From CBDUQN01 sp965369375 (GTDB lineage: Bacteria; Krumholzibacteriota; Krumholzibacteriia; Krumholzibacteriales; Krumholzibacteriaceae): a stretch of DNA of 15,053 nucleotides. Below are positions 13,491-15,053 of the stretch, piece after piece. Numbering within the stretch: the stretch's first letter is position 1; each line of letters begins with the position of its first letter. The translations under genes and the position numbers were made by a program. The stretch spans positions 1-15,053 of the forward strand of contig CBDUQN010000075.1 in the NCBI GenBank assembly GCA_965369375.1, read 5' to 3'. The notes below the pieces were generated by a model. That model was not told the origin of the DNA, did no database searches, and saw only the letters and a list, made by a program, of their open reading frames with translations.

Positions 13491-13835
13491 ATGGCATTGC
13501 CTGCTCTAACTAAAAGACTGGTGGAAAAACGGCTCGATAAATATTGTAAAGACAGGATGCCGCCCCAAATTCGCGATAAGGTGAGACTCGGTTACAAGTT
13601 TCGCGGCAACAGCGTAACATTGTTCGAACAACGCCCGGCATTTACAGATCCGGATAAATGGGTTGATATCGTTGTTGCACAATTCCGATTCGATCCTAGC
13701 AATGGCGAATGGACACTGTATTGTGCGGATAGAAATTCGAGATGGCATGTGTATTACGATCTGGAGCCCAACACAGATTTTGAAGTCTTATTACAGGAAG
13801 TGGATGAAGATCCTACGGGGATTTTCTGGGGATAG
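13491..13835 (+). CDS. DUF3024 family protein
   Basis: A 114-aa protein starting MALPALTKRLVEK. I recognise the family by its pattern: an N-terminal helix, RGNSVTLFEQRP, AQFRFDP, WTLYCADRNSRWH and the terminal DPTGIFWG. These small soluble proteins have no known function. The start at 13491 is chosen over the in-frame ATG at 13437 because GGGAG (13480-13484) lies six bases upstream and because family members begin at about this point; the extra 18 residues are low in family-like features. It is the first gene right of the decayed tRNA fragment, so it may belong to the original chromosome. No promoter was clear. Confidence 0.82.
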   Translation: MALPALTKRLVEKRLDKYCKDRMPPQIRDKVRLGYKFRGNSVTLFEQRPAFTDPDKWVDIVVAQFRFDPSNGEWTLYCADRNSRWHVYYDLEPNTDFEVLLQEVDEDPTGIFWG

Positions 13836-13867
13836 TCCCAACAAGAGCGGGTATTATTTATGACGAT

Positions 13868-14029
13868 ATGTTCGGCTTTTGCGATCCGCACATATCCACC
13901 GGCAGAGCCGATGATTATGTCAATCAGCTGAAAGCATTCGGTGATGAAATGGAACTGCACGGCGACGTTCGGGAGCTGGTGGACGACGGCATGTGCCGTG
14001 TGGTGAGAACCGGGGGTGAGAGACGATGA
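13868..14029 (+). CDS. small hypothetical protein, 53 aa
   Basis: The ORF starts MFGFCDPHISTG and ends RVVRTGGERR. I do not recognise the family. The product is acidic in the middle (GDEMELHGDVRELVDDG), with a basic tail and two cysteines. Its stop overlaps the ATG of the MscS-like gene as ATGA (14026-14029), which suggests translational coupling and supports it being real. The frame is open further upstream (from 13808) without an ATG, so the true start is uncertain; no good ribosome binding site precedes 13868. It could also be the end of a decayed gene. Confidence 0.45.
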   Translation: MFGFCDPHISTGRADDYVNQLKAFGDEMELHGDVRELVDDGMCRVVRTGGERR

Positions 14030-15053
14030 ATAGTATAATGATCTTCAATGTCGAGATTTCAGCGTGGATATATGCGCCGGCGGTATACCTTGTATGGGTC
14101 AGCTTGCTGCTTGCGCTCAAGAAGATCCTATTCAACCGGATCAAGTACTGGGTCGGCAGGACGAAGACGCGGCTCGATGATGTGATAGTGCACGCCTTGA
14201 ACCTCCCCCTGACGCTGTTGGTCTTCGTCAGCGGCATCCTTGTTCTCGAGAGGATATCTCCGCTCGGCGAGGGCGCACTGCTCACGAGATATTTCTTTTT
14301 CGCGTTCCGCGCCGTGGCCATCGTCGCCGTAATCATATTTTTCGACCGGCTGCTGCGGGGGCTCATCTCCAATTATTCCGACAAGGTCGATCTCCTCAAA
14401 TCGTCCCGGGGTGTCGCCCAGGGCATCGTCAGGGTTATCGTGCTCGGCCTCGGTCTGCTGATCCTGCTGGACAGTTTCGACATCTCTATCACGCCGCTCG
14501 TCGCGTCACTGGGCATCGGGTCTCTGGCGGTCGCCCTCGCGCTGCAGCCGACACTAGAAAATTTCTTTTCCGGCATCCAGATCATCGTCGACAAGCCGAT
14601 CGTGGTGGGACAGTTCATAAAGCTCGATTCCGGAGAGGAAGGGTATGTGGAAAAGATCGGCTGGCGTTCGAGCTGGGTGCGGATGCTGCCGAACAACATC
14701 GTCGTCATTCCCAATAAGATACTGGTAACCTCGAAGATACTGAATTACTACTATCCCCAAAAGGACATGGCGGTGCGGATTCAGGTCGGGGTGCATTACA
14801 ACTCCGATCTGGAATTTGTCGAACGGGTGACGATCGAAGTGGGCGAGGAAGTCATGAAGGAAGTCCCCGGCGGCGTTCCCGACTTCAAACCTTTTATACG
14901 GTACCATACATTCAACAGCTCCAGCATCGATTTCACCGTGATTCTGCGCTGCAGGGAATTCGTGGACAAGTATCTCGTCAAACACGAATTCATAAAGCGG
15001 CTGCACAAACGGTACAACGAAGCAGGTATCGTCATTCCGTTTCCGATCCGTGC
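14026..15053 (+). CDS. MscS-family mechanosensitive ion channel (partial, cut by window end)
   Basis: The open frame runs 342 codons to the end of the window with no stop. Predicted membrane helices lie at about 11-31, 57-74 and 89-106. A longer stretch from about 128 contains the pore-lining helix, with GIGSLAVALALQPTLENFFSG near 162-182 (family pattern of small residues followed by N-F-SG). The beta domain follows with DKPIVVGQFIKL and the motif PNNIVVIPNK, then the alpha/beta C-terminal domain ending GIVIPFPIR, which in this family lies close to the C-terminus, so little is missing. Members open under membrane tension to release solutes in osmotic downshock. GGTGAG (14015-14020) serves as ribosome binding site, and the start overlaps the preceding small ORF. 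It is unrelated in function to the kinase block and probably belongs to the stable chromosome. Confidence 0.9.
   Translation, partial: MNSIMIFNVEISAWIYAPAVYLVWVSLLLALKKILFNRIKYWVGRTKTRLDDVIVHALNLPLTLLVFVSGILVLERISPLGEGALLTRYFFFAFRAVAIVAVIIFFDRLLRGLISNYSDKVDLLKSSRGVAQGIVRVIVLGLGLLILLDSFDISITPLVASLGIGSLAVALALQPTLENFFSGIQIIVDKPIVVGQFIKLDSGEEGYVEKIGWRSSWVRMLPNNIVVIPNKILVTSKILNYYYPQKDMAVRIQVGVHYNSDLEFVERVTIEVGEEVMKEVPGGVPDFKPFIRYHTFNSSSIDFTVILRCREFVDKYLVKHEFIKRLHKRYNEAGIVIPFPIR

Noticed and set aside
1..15053. Integrase, transposase or insertion sequence ends that would explain the repeats
   Set aside because: No reading frame resembles a recombinase and no terminal inverted repeats bound the repeated units; the moving enzyme, if any, is outside the window.

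Overview
The window looks like part of the chromosome of a bacterium with a type IX secretion system, probably an uncultivated FCB-superphylum lineage of the Latescibacteria, Krumholzibacteria, Eisenbacteria or Zixibacteria kind. The basis is two large exported proteins that end in the NYPNPFNP / GIYFYRL / KKM-LLR type A sorting domain, plus serine/threonine kinases of the 'MIGKTISHYTILEELGEGGMG' type fused to FlgO/TolB-like and TPR regions. No gene in the window fixes the species.

Layout, all genes on the + strand. (1) An intact tRNA-Lys(CUU) at 57-129. (2) Kinase K1 (323-2554). (3) A 405-base spacer holding a kinase-gene relic, a possible tRNA-Ser 3' remnant and a second copy of the 3' half of the tRNA-Lys together with the whole K1 promoter region. 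(4) Kinases K2 (2960-5656) and K3 (5653-7881), overlapping by ATGA. (5) Two paralogous exported proteins, P1 (8224-10635) and P2 (10861-13284), each a predicted eight-bladed propeller followed by fibronectin-like domains and a T9SS tail. (6) A diverged third copy of the tRNA-Lys 3' half (about 13373-13415). (7) A DUF3024 gene, a small ORF of unknown function and an MscS-family channel gene cut by the window end.

The strongest signal lies between the genes. Three tRNA-Lys 3' halves (one inside the intact gene, one perfect fragment, one decayed fragment) bracket the kinase and propeller genes, as expected for cargo integrated at a tRNA gene. Removing 88-2724 would rejoin a perfect tRNA-Lys to K2. 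All four upstream regions (K1, K2, P1, P2) also share a module: a tandem GTARCA-N5-GTAGCA repeat with an 11-base period, followed about 70-80 bases later by a TG-extended -10 box. This suggests either one regulon of kinases and exported propellers, or a family of gene cassettes carrying the same integration arm. No integrase or transposase is visible.

Biologically, K1 and K3 look like soluble cytoplasmic kinases, while K2 has a transmembrane helix that should place its FlgO-like/TPR half outside the cytoplasm. P1 and P2 should cross the inner membrane by Sec and the outer membrane by T9SS. A signalling link between the kinases and the propellers is inferred only from position and the shared upstream module.
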